Shown here: in pieces, positions 16,620-23,550 of the stretch
How the letters are laid out: every line of letters starts with the position of its first letter
Position numbering within the stretch: position 1 is the stretch's first letter
Assembly (NCBI GenBank): GCA_018064245.1
Contig: JAGHVO010000077.1
Coordinates: forward strand, 1 to 37,388
Source: Candidatus Colimorpha pelethequi
GTDB lineage: Bacteria > Bacteroidota > Bacteroidia > Bacteroidales > P3
Length of the DNA stretch: 37,388 nt
Direction: 5' to 3'
Program-made: the position numbers and the translations under genes
Notes under the pieces: model-generated
Databases searched by the model: none
Told to the model about the DNA's origin: nothing
Seen by the model: only the letters and a program-made list of their open reading frames with translations

Positions 16620-18383
16620 TTAATTCCCGTTTTTACTTCGTAACTTTCCAGAGAACCATCTCTTGATGGGCTGGTCGAGTCCGATGTCGTGCATGTAGTT
16701 GTAGGTGGCGAAACGTAGTCCGCGACCAACGGCTTCGATGTCGTAGTCAAAGGTGTTGTCCCAGTCTATTTCGTTGTTGCAGAACGGGTGCACTTTGTCG
16801 TTGGTACGCTTTGCGCCGTAGGCTTCGGGATGTTGTCCCGACAGACTGTGACAAGTCATTGCATAGCGGTGCCAGAAGGCGCTCTGTACGATGCCTTCGT
16901 CAAACATGCTGCGTACCGTTTCCAAGGCGTTGAAAGTCTCTTGCAACGTCTCCGTAGGAAATCCGTACATCAGATAGGTGTGTACCATGATGCCCGCGTC
17001 GCGGAAATGTCGGCAGGCTTGTACGGTTTGTTCGATGGTGACTCCTTTGTCCATCAGTTTGAGCAACCTGTTTGAAGCCACTTCCAGTCCGCCGCTGACA
17101 GCCACACAGCCGGCATCGGAAAGCAGGTCGCAAAACTCTTGCGTGTAGGCTTTCTCGAATCGGATGTTTCCCCAAAAACTGACGCTCAGTCCTCTGCGGA
17201 GAATCTCTTCGCAAACTTCTTTCAGCAGTTTTGGAGGCAAAGCCTCGTCAACGAAATGAAATCCGCTATTGCCCGTCTGTCGCATAATCTTTTCCATTCG
17301 ATCCACTACCGTTTGCGCCGTGGGTGTCGCATAGCGAGCGATATAGTCAAGTGTGGTGTCGCAGAAGGCGCAGCGGTGCCAATAACAGCCATGCGCCATC
17401 ATTATCTTGTTCCATCTGCCACAACTCCACAGACGGTGCATCGGATTGGTCATCTCCGCCAAGGAAATGTATTTGTCCAAAGGCAACCCCTCAAAGTCGG
17501 GTGCGCTTTCGGTTCCGAAATCAACATTCAAGGCATCGTTGCCGCTATAGATCACATTGCTTTCCCCGTTCCGATAGTAAGTCCTCACCAGGTTTGCTTT
17601 CTCTCCGCTCTTGATTAGACCGATTTGTTGCAATGGCAATTCACCGTCGTCTAAGGTGATGAAATCGCAGTAGTCAAAGATGCGAGGCTCTTGCAGCTGT
17701 CGCCATTCGGTGTTGGCGAAGCCTCCGCCAAAGATTACGGTGATTTCGGGTTTGTTCGCTTGGATCCATTGTCCGCACCGCAAGGCTCCGTAGAGACAGC
17801 CCGGAAAGGGGATGGAAAAGCCTACGATGTCGGGTTGGAAGGCCTCGATGTGTTTTTGCAGACAGTCCAGCATCAGTTGGTCGATACAAGTCTTTTCGGC
17901 TTGCAGCGACCGCTCCATCTCGTCAAATTCAGGTGCGAAACTTGCCAGTTGCTCGGCGTAGCGAATCAAGTCGAAATGGCTGTCGATCTTCTCGCGGATA
18001 AAGTCGGCGATGTCCTCCAGAAACAGTGTCGCCAGGTAGCGTGCTTTGTCCTCCGTACCTGCCGTCCCGAACGCCCATTCCATGTCCGCCAGTTCGTTGA
18101 ATCGCGCCCCTTCGGGCAAAAGACTGCGGTTGGCGATGCGCGGAGCAACGGTGTTGTCCAGTCCGCGCAGAAAACGCATCACCATCTCGATGCAGTTGGC
18201 GTGGTTGGACAGCCCGATTCCCTTCAGAAATTCTTTCGAATAGACCTTGTCAATCAGTTCGATGCCCAAGTCGCCTTGGTCAACAACGTGACCTTGCGAT
18301 TGCAGAAAACCCTTCAGCACCGTTGTGGCAGGGTAGGGCGTATTGAGTTGTGTGAGCGGGGGAGTGAGCAGCAGATATTTCAT
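16620..18383 (-). CDS. B12-binding-type radical SAM protein
   Basis: 587 aa from the ATG at 18383 (MKYLLLTPPLTQL); the open frame extends upstream through the promoter region and is not used. The N-terminal domain begins like cobalamin-binding radical SAM proteins (TPPLTQLNTPYPATTVLKGFL). The cluster motif is C333-YWHR-C338-AF-C341, spaced CX4CX2C rather than CX3CX2C; this spacing occurs in some B12-type members. SVSFWGNIRFEKAYT and GLEVASNRLLKLMDKG follow as in the radical SAM barrel. Substrate unknown. It is convergent with queG, whose stop is only 8 bp away. Confidence 0.88.
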   Translation of the reverse strand: MKYLLLTPPLTQLNTPYPATTVLKGFLQSQGHVVDQGDLGIELIDKVYSKEFLKGIGLSNHANCIEMVMRFLRGLDNTVAPRIANRSLLPEGARFNELADMEWAFGTAGTEDKARYLATLFLEDIADFIREKIDSHFDLIRYAEQLASFAPEFDEMERSLQAEKTCIDQLMLDCLQKHIEAFQPDIVGFSIPFPGCLYGALRCGQWIQANKPEITVIFGGGFANTEWRQLQEPRIFDYCDFITLDDGELPLQQIGLIKSGEKANLVRTYYRNGESNVIYSGNDALNVDFGTESAPDFEGLPLDKYISLAEMTNPMHRLWSCGRWNKIMMAHGCYWHRCAFCDTTLDYIARYATPTAQTVVDRMEKIMRQTGNSGFHFVDEALPPKLLKEVCEEILRRGLSVSFWGNIRFEKAYTQEFCDLLSDAGCVAVSGGLEVASNRLLKLMDKGVTIEQTVQACRHFRDAGIMVHTYLMYGFPTETLQETFNALETVRSMFDEGIVQSAFWHRYAMTCHSLSGQHPEAYGAKRTNDKVHPFCNNEIDWDNTFDYDIEAVGRGLRFATYNYMHDIGLDQPIKRWFSGKLRSKNGN

Positions 18384-18406
18384 AGCGACAACCTTGAAAA
18401 GAAACG

Positions 18407-18414
18407 CAAAGATA
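18407..18414 (-). promoter_or_regulatory. -7 box (TATCTTTG) for the radical SAM gene
   Basis: Minus-strand TATCTTTG, 24 nt upstream of the ATG at 18383. It supports that start over the longer open frame. Confidence 0.6.
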
Positions 18415-18476
18415 CGAAATATAATTGATAATTTATCCGCATACCAATCTTCCAATCGCTATTCCCTAATAAATTA

Positions 18477-18506
18477 AATCAGGACTGGAAACTTCCAGTC
18501 CTGATT
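18477..18506 (-). terminator. Hairpin terminator of the 18.5-19.0 kb lipoprotein gene
   Basis: AATCAGGACTGGAA and its exact reverse complement are separated by only 2 nt (12 bp stem with a 6 nt loop). On the minus strand it is followed by TTAATTTATTAG, a modest T-rich tract. Confidence 0.75.
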
Positions 18507-18552
18507 GATATTGTTTGACCGATATGGTGATTATTTGATGGTTGATAATCAA

Positions 18553-19032
18553 TTATTTCGGAGGAAGCTCAAGAATGGGTTCTGCAGTGTCGGTGTTGAC
18601 TTTTGTCACGCCAGCCTTGTTGGTCAGTTTTACGACAGCTACGAAATGGAAGTGATCAGGGCGACCATCTTCTTCTGCGGGTAAGCATCTTTGGCCGTCA
18701 TACCTTTTAGACCATCCTGCCTCGCTGTTGATGGCATTGATGCCGTCCTGATCGATAGGGAATGCGGCGACGGCATTCTCGTATTCGGCTTCACTGACCT
18801 TGTCGCTTTCGAAAAGACCGGCATATCCAGATACGATATCAGTGCCTTTGACATCGAGAATCAGCGCTTTCACGCGAACTTCAAGGTCGCTTTCGTCCTC
18901 TTCGGTAGCATTGCGCAGCGAGATCTCCGCATTAAGTTCTGGAGTTGGTTTTACTTCTTCTTCGTCTTTGTTACAGCCTGAGAATATGCCTAAACTCAGA
19001 GCCAAAGCAATAAATAAACTTAATCTTTTCAT
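18553..19032 (-). CDS. Small lipoprotein of unknown function
   Basis: 159 aa. The signal peptide ends in a lipobox (LGIFSGC, Cys20), followed by an acidic linker (NKDEEEVKPTPEL) typical of surface-exposed Bacteroidales lipoproteins. The mature part has no recognised domain. A cysteine (RCLPAEEDG) and a His-rich DHFHFVAVV strand are visible. It is monocistronic, with a hairpin terminator downstream. Confidence 0.8.
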   Translation of the reverse strand: MKRLSLFIALALSLGIFSGCNKDEEEVKPTPELNAEISLRNATEEDESDLEVRVKALILDVKGTDIVSGYAGLFESDKVSEAEYENAVAAFPIDQDGINAINSEAGWSKRYDGQRCLPAEEDGRPDHFHFVAVVKLTNKAGVTKVNTDTAEPILELPPK

Positions 19033-19385
19033 AAAAATAATATTGGTTACTTCTGAATTAATGTTTTCTATTCCAATCTGTCAAGAAGAGGGATAGAACC
19101 TCAATCTTCGCATTTCATATTTTGCAAAGATGCGCATTATATCTGAATTTCTGTATGTCTTCAAATTCGAGAGTTGTGACCAGAAACCAAAATATTGACT
19201 TCTCAATTCATGACTCTTAACTAATTCCCAATCCGTATAGCACCTTTGCTACACTGTTGCTACTCTCTATTTTTTCTATTTTCTTCTATTTTTCTGTTTC
19301 CATAGCAAAGGAATGTTTATCTTTGCAAATTCAAATCTGTCCGTTCCTCTTCGGTTCAACGGTTCGACAAATCAACAATTCTCCA
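19033..19385. other. Intergenic region with diverging promoter signals
   Basis: On the minus strand a near-consensus -7 box (CATCTTTG, 19125-19132) could serve the lipoprotein gene. On the plus strand TATCTTTG lies at 19318-19325. A stretch TTCTATTTTCTTCTA at 19274-19288, then CATAG at about 19301, resembles 21349-21380 upstream of another gene. No gene was seen here; the open frame upstream of 19386 overlaps this promoter and is not considered coding. Confidence 0.5.
19318..19325 (+). promoter_or_regulatory. -7 box (TATCTTTG) for the 19.4 kb gene
   Basis: Exact TAnnTTTG match, 60 nt before the TTG at 19386. It argues against starting the gene at 19257, since that would put the box inside the coding region. 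Confidence 0.5.
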
Positions 19386-20657
19386 TTGCATTACGCTACC
19401 GAAATATCAAGACTGAAAACCTATTATGCGGGACTCGAAGCTGCGCAGCATCTCGATGTCCCACAGTCCTTGCGTGATGAAATGGCTGAGGATTTGGCAG
19501 ACCCCAAAACCGAAGACTATTATCGGGAGTCCATCACCTTTGCTTTCAGTGTTTATCTGCCTGTCTGCAATGTGATGCGCTACATTGTCAACAATCGAAT
19601 CCTTTGCGAAGACATTCCCGACATTGTCGACTCCATTGACGAGTGTACGCCGCAGTTGCCGCCTGAGGAAATCTACAAGGCGCTCCAGTCTGTTGCGCCT
19701 TTCGCGGTGCCGGAATATATCCGCACCATACCGTGCCCCTCCAATGTGCTTGAACAACTTTTGCAAAGTTTCCAGGATGCCGATTGCGATACTTTTGTGT
19801 CGCTCATCAAGGACAATCCCTGCGACCTTCGTCCCATCAGCGTGATTTGCTCACAGCTCTGGCCCGACGTGCAGCCGCTTTTGGGCTTGGATGAGGATGA
19901 ACAACTGCTTGTTGCGGATACGCAGACCCATCGTTCGCGTTATGGACTCGAACAGGATGATGTGGCAATCTATGATGCCGGCGATCGGATGTACGCCTCG
20001 ATGCTGCGAACGGAAGAGGATTTGAACGACGAAACTTTGGAGCAGTACTTTGAAGACTACTATCGGTATTTGAATGTCCATCTTGCCGCAGTGCTTCACC
20101 TTTATTGGGACGACTACGACCGGTTCAAACAGCGTGAACGTGCTTTGCTCGAGCGACTGCTGCTAAGGCCCGAGTATGCCGATACCTACAAGCGTCTTTT
20201 GCACGAATACCAGTATGGCGACACCTTTGCGTTGCCCAACGATTATTTCTCGCGCCTTTCGGCTGTTGGAACGCAACTCACTGAGTTCATGAATCCCAAT
20301 CCCATCATCGTCAAGGCGGGACCCGAAAAGTTCACCCAACTTGTCGAATATCTTGCACAGCAAGGCTACATTGCCGATACCCCTGAAGAGAAGTACCTTT
20401 TCGCCTATCGTTTTTCGGGCAGGATGCGACCCGAAACGTTGCATCCCATCGTGTGGCATGGTAAGAACAACAAACCTTACGAGCTTATCTATCTGGTCCG
20501 CAACCTTACCGAACGCGGCAACTACAAGAAGATGCGTGCCTTTTTCACTGGCCCGCAATGGGTCAAGAACAACGACAGCAGCTACGCCATCGGCGCCAGC
20601 TACCAACTCAAAAAGTTCCTCTACGACCTCTATCCCGACCTTCCCAACCAACTGTAA
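19386..20657 (+). CDS. Protein of unknown function, all-helical, cytosolic
   Basis: 423 aa if it starts at the TTG at 19386 (LHYATEISRLKTYYAGLEAAQ); the frame is open from 19257 with no ATG in the first part. It has no signal peptide or membrane segment in the retained part. It is rich in helix-forming, acidic and aromatic residues. The C-terminal segment (FAYRFSGRMRPETLHPIVWHGK, then ELIYLVRNLTERGNYKKMRAFF) looks like a compact conserved domain of a kind seen in Bacteroidota hypothetical proteins, possibly from mobile elements. No function was recognised. It is followed by 1 kb of non-coding structured DNA. Confidence 0.72.
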   Translation: MHYATEISRLKTYYAGLEAAQHLDVPQSLRDEMAEDLADPKTEDYYRESITFAFSVYLPVCNVMRYIVNNRILCEDIPDIVDSIDECTPQLPPEEIYKALQSVAPFAVPEYIRTIPCPSNVLEQLLQSFQDADCDTFVSLIKDNPCDLRPISVICSQLWPDVQPLLGLDEDEQLLVADTQTHRSRYGLEQDDVAIYDAGDRMYASMLRTEEDLNDETLEQYFEDYYRYLNVHLAAVLHLYWDDYDRFKQRERALLERLLLRPEYADTYKRLLHEYQYGDTFALPNDYFSRLSAVGTQLTEFMNPNPIIVKAGPEKFTQLVEYLAQQGYIADTPEEKYLFAYRFSGRMRPETLHPIVWHGKNNKPYELIYLVRNLTERGNYKKMRAFFTGPQWVKNNDSSYAIGASYQLKKFLYDLYPDLPNQL

Positions 20658-20741
20658 TGTTTCTCTTTTGGTTGTTGTCTCTTCATTTCTCTTTTGCTTG
20701 TGCAAAAGAGAAACGGAAGCAAAGAGAAAACACCCCGGCTG

Positions 20742-20855
20742 TATGAAATTTGCTAAAATTTCAACCTTCAAAACTAAAGCGTGCAAACTCGCTTCGCTCA
20801 AACAGTGCGCGCTTCTTAACGTTTTGAAGGTCAAAATTTCTTAACGCAAATTTCC
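20742..20855. repeat. Long imperfect palindrome, MITE/REP-like intergenic element
   Basis: The left arm reads GAAATTTGC, AAATTT, ACCTTCAAAAC, GCG(T)GC; the right arm reads the reverse complements in order: GCGCGC, GTTTTGAAGGT, AAATTT, GCAAATTTC. The centre holds ACTCGCTTCGCTCAAACAGTG. It resembles dispersed palindromic elements I know from other Bacteroidota genomes, often read by gene finders as spurious ORFs. Copy number elsewhere in this genome cannot be seen from the window. Confidence 0.7.
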
Positions 20856-21017
20856 TAAGGCCGGACTTGCAACCACACGGCTTATCACATTGCTTTTCCA
20901 ACTATTATAGGTGGTGGTATTCCATACTGTTTGCTTGGTCGTGACGGATATTGTTTGGATTTCTCGACTTTCTCTTTGCGGACAGAAGTCCGCGCCAAGG
21001 GCGCTGGCCTTTCTTCT

Positions 21018-21050
21018 CAATACTTCTTTCTGCCAAGAGAAAGAAGTATT
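21018..21050. repeat. 13-bp perfect hairpin AATACTTCTTTCT / AGAAAGAAGTATT
   Basis: Perfect arms with the 6 nt loop GCCAAG. It resembles the TCTCTTTTGC hairpin 330 bp upstream in base composition and design, suggesting one composite element spanning about 20660-21065. Confidence 0.6.
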
Positions 21051-21382
21051 GCGGTGGATTGGAGGTGGAACCTCCAGTAATGGTATGTAACAGGTGATCT
21101 TTTTCAGTTCTCTATTGCTTTATTATTCTCCTCTTTACTTCGTGGTAATGCCCAATGATACCGCTACCGAAAGCCACAAGCTTTCTTCATATTGCTGAAT
21201 TTGAATGAGATAATATATTGCAAATACCGAATGTCTCCCATGTTGGGCTTGAATGAAATAACATCCTTTATTTATATGGCTTGAACCCTGTGTTGGACAG
21301 TGCTACATCTTCGGAGTTAAAACATGTGGAAGAAGAATTACCATTTCTTCTATTTTCTTCTACAATCTCGGTCTGCATAGAC

Positions 21383-21398
21383 TAAATTTGTACTTTTG
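21383..21398 (+). promoter_or_regulatory. Two directly adjacent -7 boxes upstream of the 21.7 kb lipoprotein gene
   Basis: TAAATTTG and TACTTTTG follow each other without a gap. Both match TAnnTTTG. The distance to the ATG at 21669 is about 270 nt, which implies a long leader containing two small hairpins and several word repeats. Confidence 0.5.
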
Positions 21399-21445
21399 CA
21401 TACCAAACAGAAAGATCTAAAGGCTTTATCCTTCAAATCTTCAAT

Positions 21446-21480
21446 AGTGACCAGTGAGCTGTGATCAGTGACCAGAGACC
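21446..21480 (+). repeat. Five heptamers of the AGTGACC type
   Basis: AGTGACC, AGTGAGC, TGTGATC, AGTGACC, AGAGACC in exact 7 bp register; these are reverse complements of the TCAC heptamers upstream of rsmG. Confidence 0.7.
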
Positions 21481-21610
21481 AAATCCTTCTTAACTCATTA
21501 CCCCGAAGGGGACGTGCTCCCTCAAAGGGATGCGAGTACCGATAAATCGAATTCTATAAAAACGAGCAACACAACTGAATATTATTTTATCAAGTGAACA
21601 ACTCTTAACT

Positions 21611-21660
21611 GTCTTCAAATCTTCAGATCTTCAAATCTTTAAATAAACAATTCAACAACT
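21611..21660 (+). repeat. TTCAAATC word repeats ahead of a lipoprotein start
   Basis: TCTTCAAATCTTCAGATCTTCAAATCTTTAAAT-type tandem words (each 7-9 bp) end about 10 nt before the ATG at 21669. Confidence 0.7.
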
Positions 21661-21668
21661 TTACCACC

Positions 21669-22493
21669 ATGAAACATCTAAAATCTCTCGGCTTTGCCGT
21701 TGCCGCCTTCGCGCTGGCATTCACCTCCTGTAAAACCCCTGCCTATCAGGCGAAAGTCGCCTATGTGGAGAACGCTTTGCTCAGCAACCGTCCTGTCGTT
21801 ACTGAACTGGATGTCAATCCGCAGAAAATCACCGAAATCTACACCATTCCTTCGGGTAAGAGCCTTTCGCTCGACAAGGCGAAACAAGAAGTCTTCAACC
21901 AAGCACTCGTGAAATACGATGCCGATGTGCTCGTTGAGCCTCACTACTACCCCATCTACGAGAAGGGCAAGCTCGCCAAGGTCGTTGTCAAGGCCTATCG
22001 CGCCAACTACAAGAATTTCCGCGACTACAACAGCACCACGGATGACTATTTGCAGAACCTTCCCAAAGCGGTACTCTCCAAAGCCCTGTCATCGCAGTCC
22101 AATGGCAGAACGCTGGATATGAAGTATTCCAACGTTTTGCAGATACCCATCGTTGGACAGTATGCCTATAGCAAAGAACATGTCTCCGTCACCATACCCA
22201 TCAAGTTGAGTAACCATTTCTATGGTACTGGAGTGATGCAAGACCTGAAGAGTCAGTCTCGGGAAAAATGGGAACAAGTGGCACTTCAAAAACTTGAGTT
22301 CGACAACAATGCCGACCTGATTATCGACCCCAAATACTCGGTTAATGCCGATGCCACGCGCCTTACCGTCACCGCCTACATCGCCCATCTGACCTCCTTC
22401 CGCAGCGTGACGAGAGAGGAAATCCTTTCCGCCCTCGACAAACCCGCTCCCGAAAAGTCCGCCAAAGAGAAAAAACAAGATTCCGATAAATAA
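21669..22493 (+). CDS. Lipoprotein with two related domains, unknown function
   Basis: 274 aa. The lipoprotein signal ends FALAFTSC (Cys21). The mature protein seems to hold an internal duplication. ALVKYDADVLVEPHYYP...VVVKAYRANYKNFRD (about residues 75-115) aligns by eye with ALQKLEFDNNADLIIDPKYSV...LTVTAYIAHLTSFRS (about residues 205-250). The tail is charged (KSAKEKKQDSDK). Probably periplasmic or surface; the function is not recognised. A plausible terminator follows at 22494-22522. Confidence 0.8.
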   Translation: MKHLKSLGFAVAAFALAFTSCKTPAYQAKVAYVENALLSNRPVVTELDVNPQKITEIYTIPSGKSLSLDKAKQEVFNQALVKYDADVLVEPHYYPIYEKGKLAKVVVKAYRANYKNFRDYNSTTDDYLQNLPKAVLSKALSSQSNGRTLDMKYSNVLQIPIVGQYAYSKEHVSVTIPIKLSNHFYGTGVMQDLKSQSREKWEQVALQKLEFDNNADLIIDPKYSVNADATRLTVTAYIAHLTSFRSVTREEILSALDKPAPEKSAKEKKQDSDK

Positions 22494-22522
22494 AATCATC
22501 TGACCTATTTGGTGATTCTTTT
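22494..22522 (+). terminator. Probable terminator of the 21.7 kb lipoprotein gene
   Basis: AATCATC / GGTGATT (one G-U pair) with a 10 nt loop, followed by CTTTTTG, directly after the stop codon. Confidence 0.5.
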
Positions 22523-22646
22523 TGAATTTAGCACTTCCTGAAAAGTGAATGACCCAGAATCATCTCCAACACCTTGTTCGGAAAACATGTGACAGAAAAG
22601 CCTTGCATTTTTTTCATACATTTTACTATGTGTCAAAAAAAAATGC

Positions 22647-22654
22647 TATCTTTG
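22647..22654 (+). promoter_or_regulatory. -7 box (TATCTTTG) at the head of the unknown-gene cluster
   Basis: Exact TAnnTTTG match. It could drive the small ORF at 22691 and, by read-through, the operon from 23026. Confidence 0.5.
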
Positions 22655-22690
22655 CACCTGAAATCACGAGAGGTATGTGATTTCAATGCA

Positions 22691-22876
22691 ATGAAAGCAT
22701 TTGTAGCGTCCCAAACTGTAAAATCGCCTAATTTTCATACGGGGGACAATAATACAGATGCCTGGTTGCTTGAATTGTATGTTATGCGACAGCGTGATAT
22801 ACAGTCAAGCATAGAATCGAGGCTTTCTGTTACTGTTCCGAAAGGGTGTTTGGCGATACCTACAGTTTGGCAGTGA
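22691..22876 (+). CDS. Small hypothetical protein (doubtful)
   Basis: 61 aa from the ATG at 22691 (MKAFVASQTVKSPNF), 37 nt after a TATCTTTG box; the frame is open from 22574 but that part overlaps the promoter. It has no hydrophobic segment or recognised motif. It could be a genuine short gene or a degraded remnant. The remaining non-coding part, 22877-23025, shows nothing recognisable. Confidence 0.35.
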   Translation: MKAFVASQTVKSPNFHTGDNNTDAWLLELYVMRQRDIQSSIESRLSVTVPKGCLAIPTVWQ

Positions 22877-23025
22877 CGCGCATCAGGGTTCTATGCTTTT
22901 TCATTTCAGTTCTTTCGCCAGATCAAGGACCCTGTTTGGCAAAACAAAATCGGGTAACAAACTTTGTTGCTATAAGTTTTACTGTTTTGCAAACCGATAA
23001 ATATCAAATCAATAACAGATAGAAA

Positions 23026-23244
23026 ATGTTGTACAGAGTAACAGTCAAGCAGTCCAAGCTCACCAGTGGCATCCGCGTCGAACGTGGCATGAGCGTGGAT
23101 GTGGTAACGAACAACATCACCAATCCCGTCACCACAAACGGTGGTCAAGCCGTGGCCGATGCCTTTATGCGAATCTACGGCATCGACATCCGCAAAGCCG
23201 GAGCATTGAGTATGGCATATTTGGACGTTCAAAGAATAGGATAA
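23026..23244 (+). CDS. 72-aa protein, DUF6140-like
   Basis: Short basic protein (MLYRVTVKQSKLTSGIRVERGMSVDVVTN, then NPVTTNGGQAVADAFMRIYGIDIRKAG). It looks like a compact all-beta plus helix fold and resembles, from memory, the small Bacteroidales family DUF6140; this needs a profile search. No known function. Its TAA stop overlaps the ATG of the next gene (TAATG), so the two are translationally coupled and the first members of a four-gene cluster. Confidence 0.75.
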   Translation: MLYRVTVKQSKLTSGIRVERGMSVDVVTNNITNPVTTNGGQAVADAFMRIYGIDIRKAGALSMAYLDVQRIG

Positions 23245-23537
23245 TGGAAGGTGTTGTAAAATCAGTAAAACGTTCTGAATGGTATGAAGGTGTTGCAAAT
23301 AATAAGCATACCCCAGAAAATCACAGCATACGACATACTAATACGTATGCCACACTTGATGACGGCACTAATGTTTGCCTTGATGAAAAAGAAATATTGC
23401 AATCCTTTAATAGAAGAAAATTTTCTGATAAATTAATAAAAAATCTGAAATCAAAGCTAGTAGGACGTTCAATCAACTATAAAGATATTGATGGAGAATG
23501 TCATCTGGATGGTTCTTTATCTGAATATTTAATTTAA
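23244..23537 (+). CDS. 97-aa protein of unknown function
   Basis: Starts in a 1 nt overlap with the previous stop codon. Polar protein without signal peptide or membrane segment (MEGVVKSVKRSEWYEGV, DGTNVCLDEKEILQSF). The gene is visibly more AT-rich than housekeeping genes in the window, suggesting acquired DNA. No domain recognised. The next gene begins 13 nt downstream. Confidence 0.7.
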   Translation: MEGVVKSVKRSEWYEGVANNKHTPENHSIRHTNTYATLDDGTNVCLDEKEILQSFNRRKFSDKLIKNLKSKLVGRSINYKDIDGECHLDGSLSEYLI

Positions 23538-23550
23538 ATGGAAAATAGTT

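Larger units (their letters stand above)
20658..21668. other. 1-kb non-coding region with several large inverted repeats
   Basis: No convincing gene on either strand. It contains TCTCTTTTGC/GCAAAAGAGA (about 20690-20714), a long imperfect stem at about 20742-20855, the hairpins GCGGAC/GTCCGC (about 20978) and AATACTTCTTTCT/AGAAAGAAGTATT (about 21018-21050), two adjacent -7 boxes at 21383-21398, CCCCGAAGGGG and GCTCCCT/AGGGATGC hairpins at about 21500-21532, and word repeats at 21430-21480 and 21611-21660. Confidence 0.6.

Noticed and set aside
20163..20834. 223-codon minus-strand frame reaching into the long palindrome
   Set aside because: It overlaps the real plus-strand gene and reads the dispersed palindromic element; such ORFs are typical gene-finder artefacts.
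21446..21480. GTGACC heptamers as DnaA boxes or an origin
   Set aside because: Units do not match TTATNCACA, and no origin-type cluster or dnaA/dnaN context is present.
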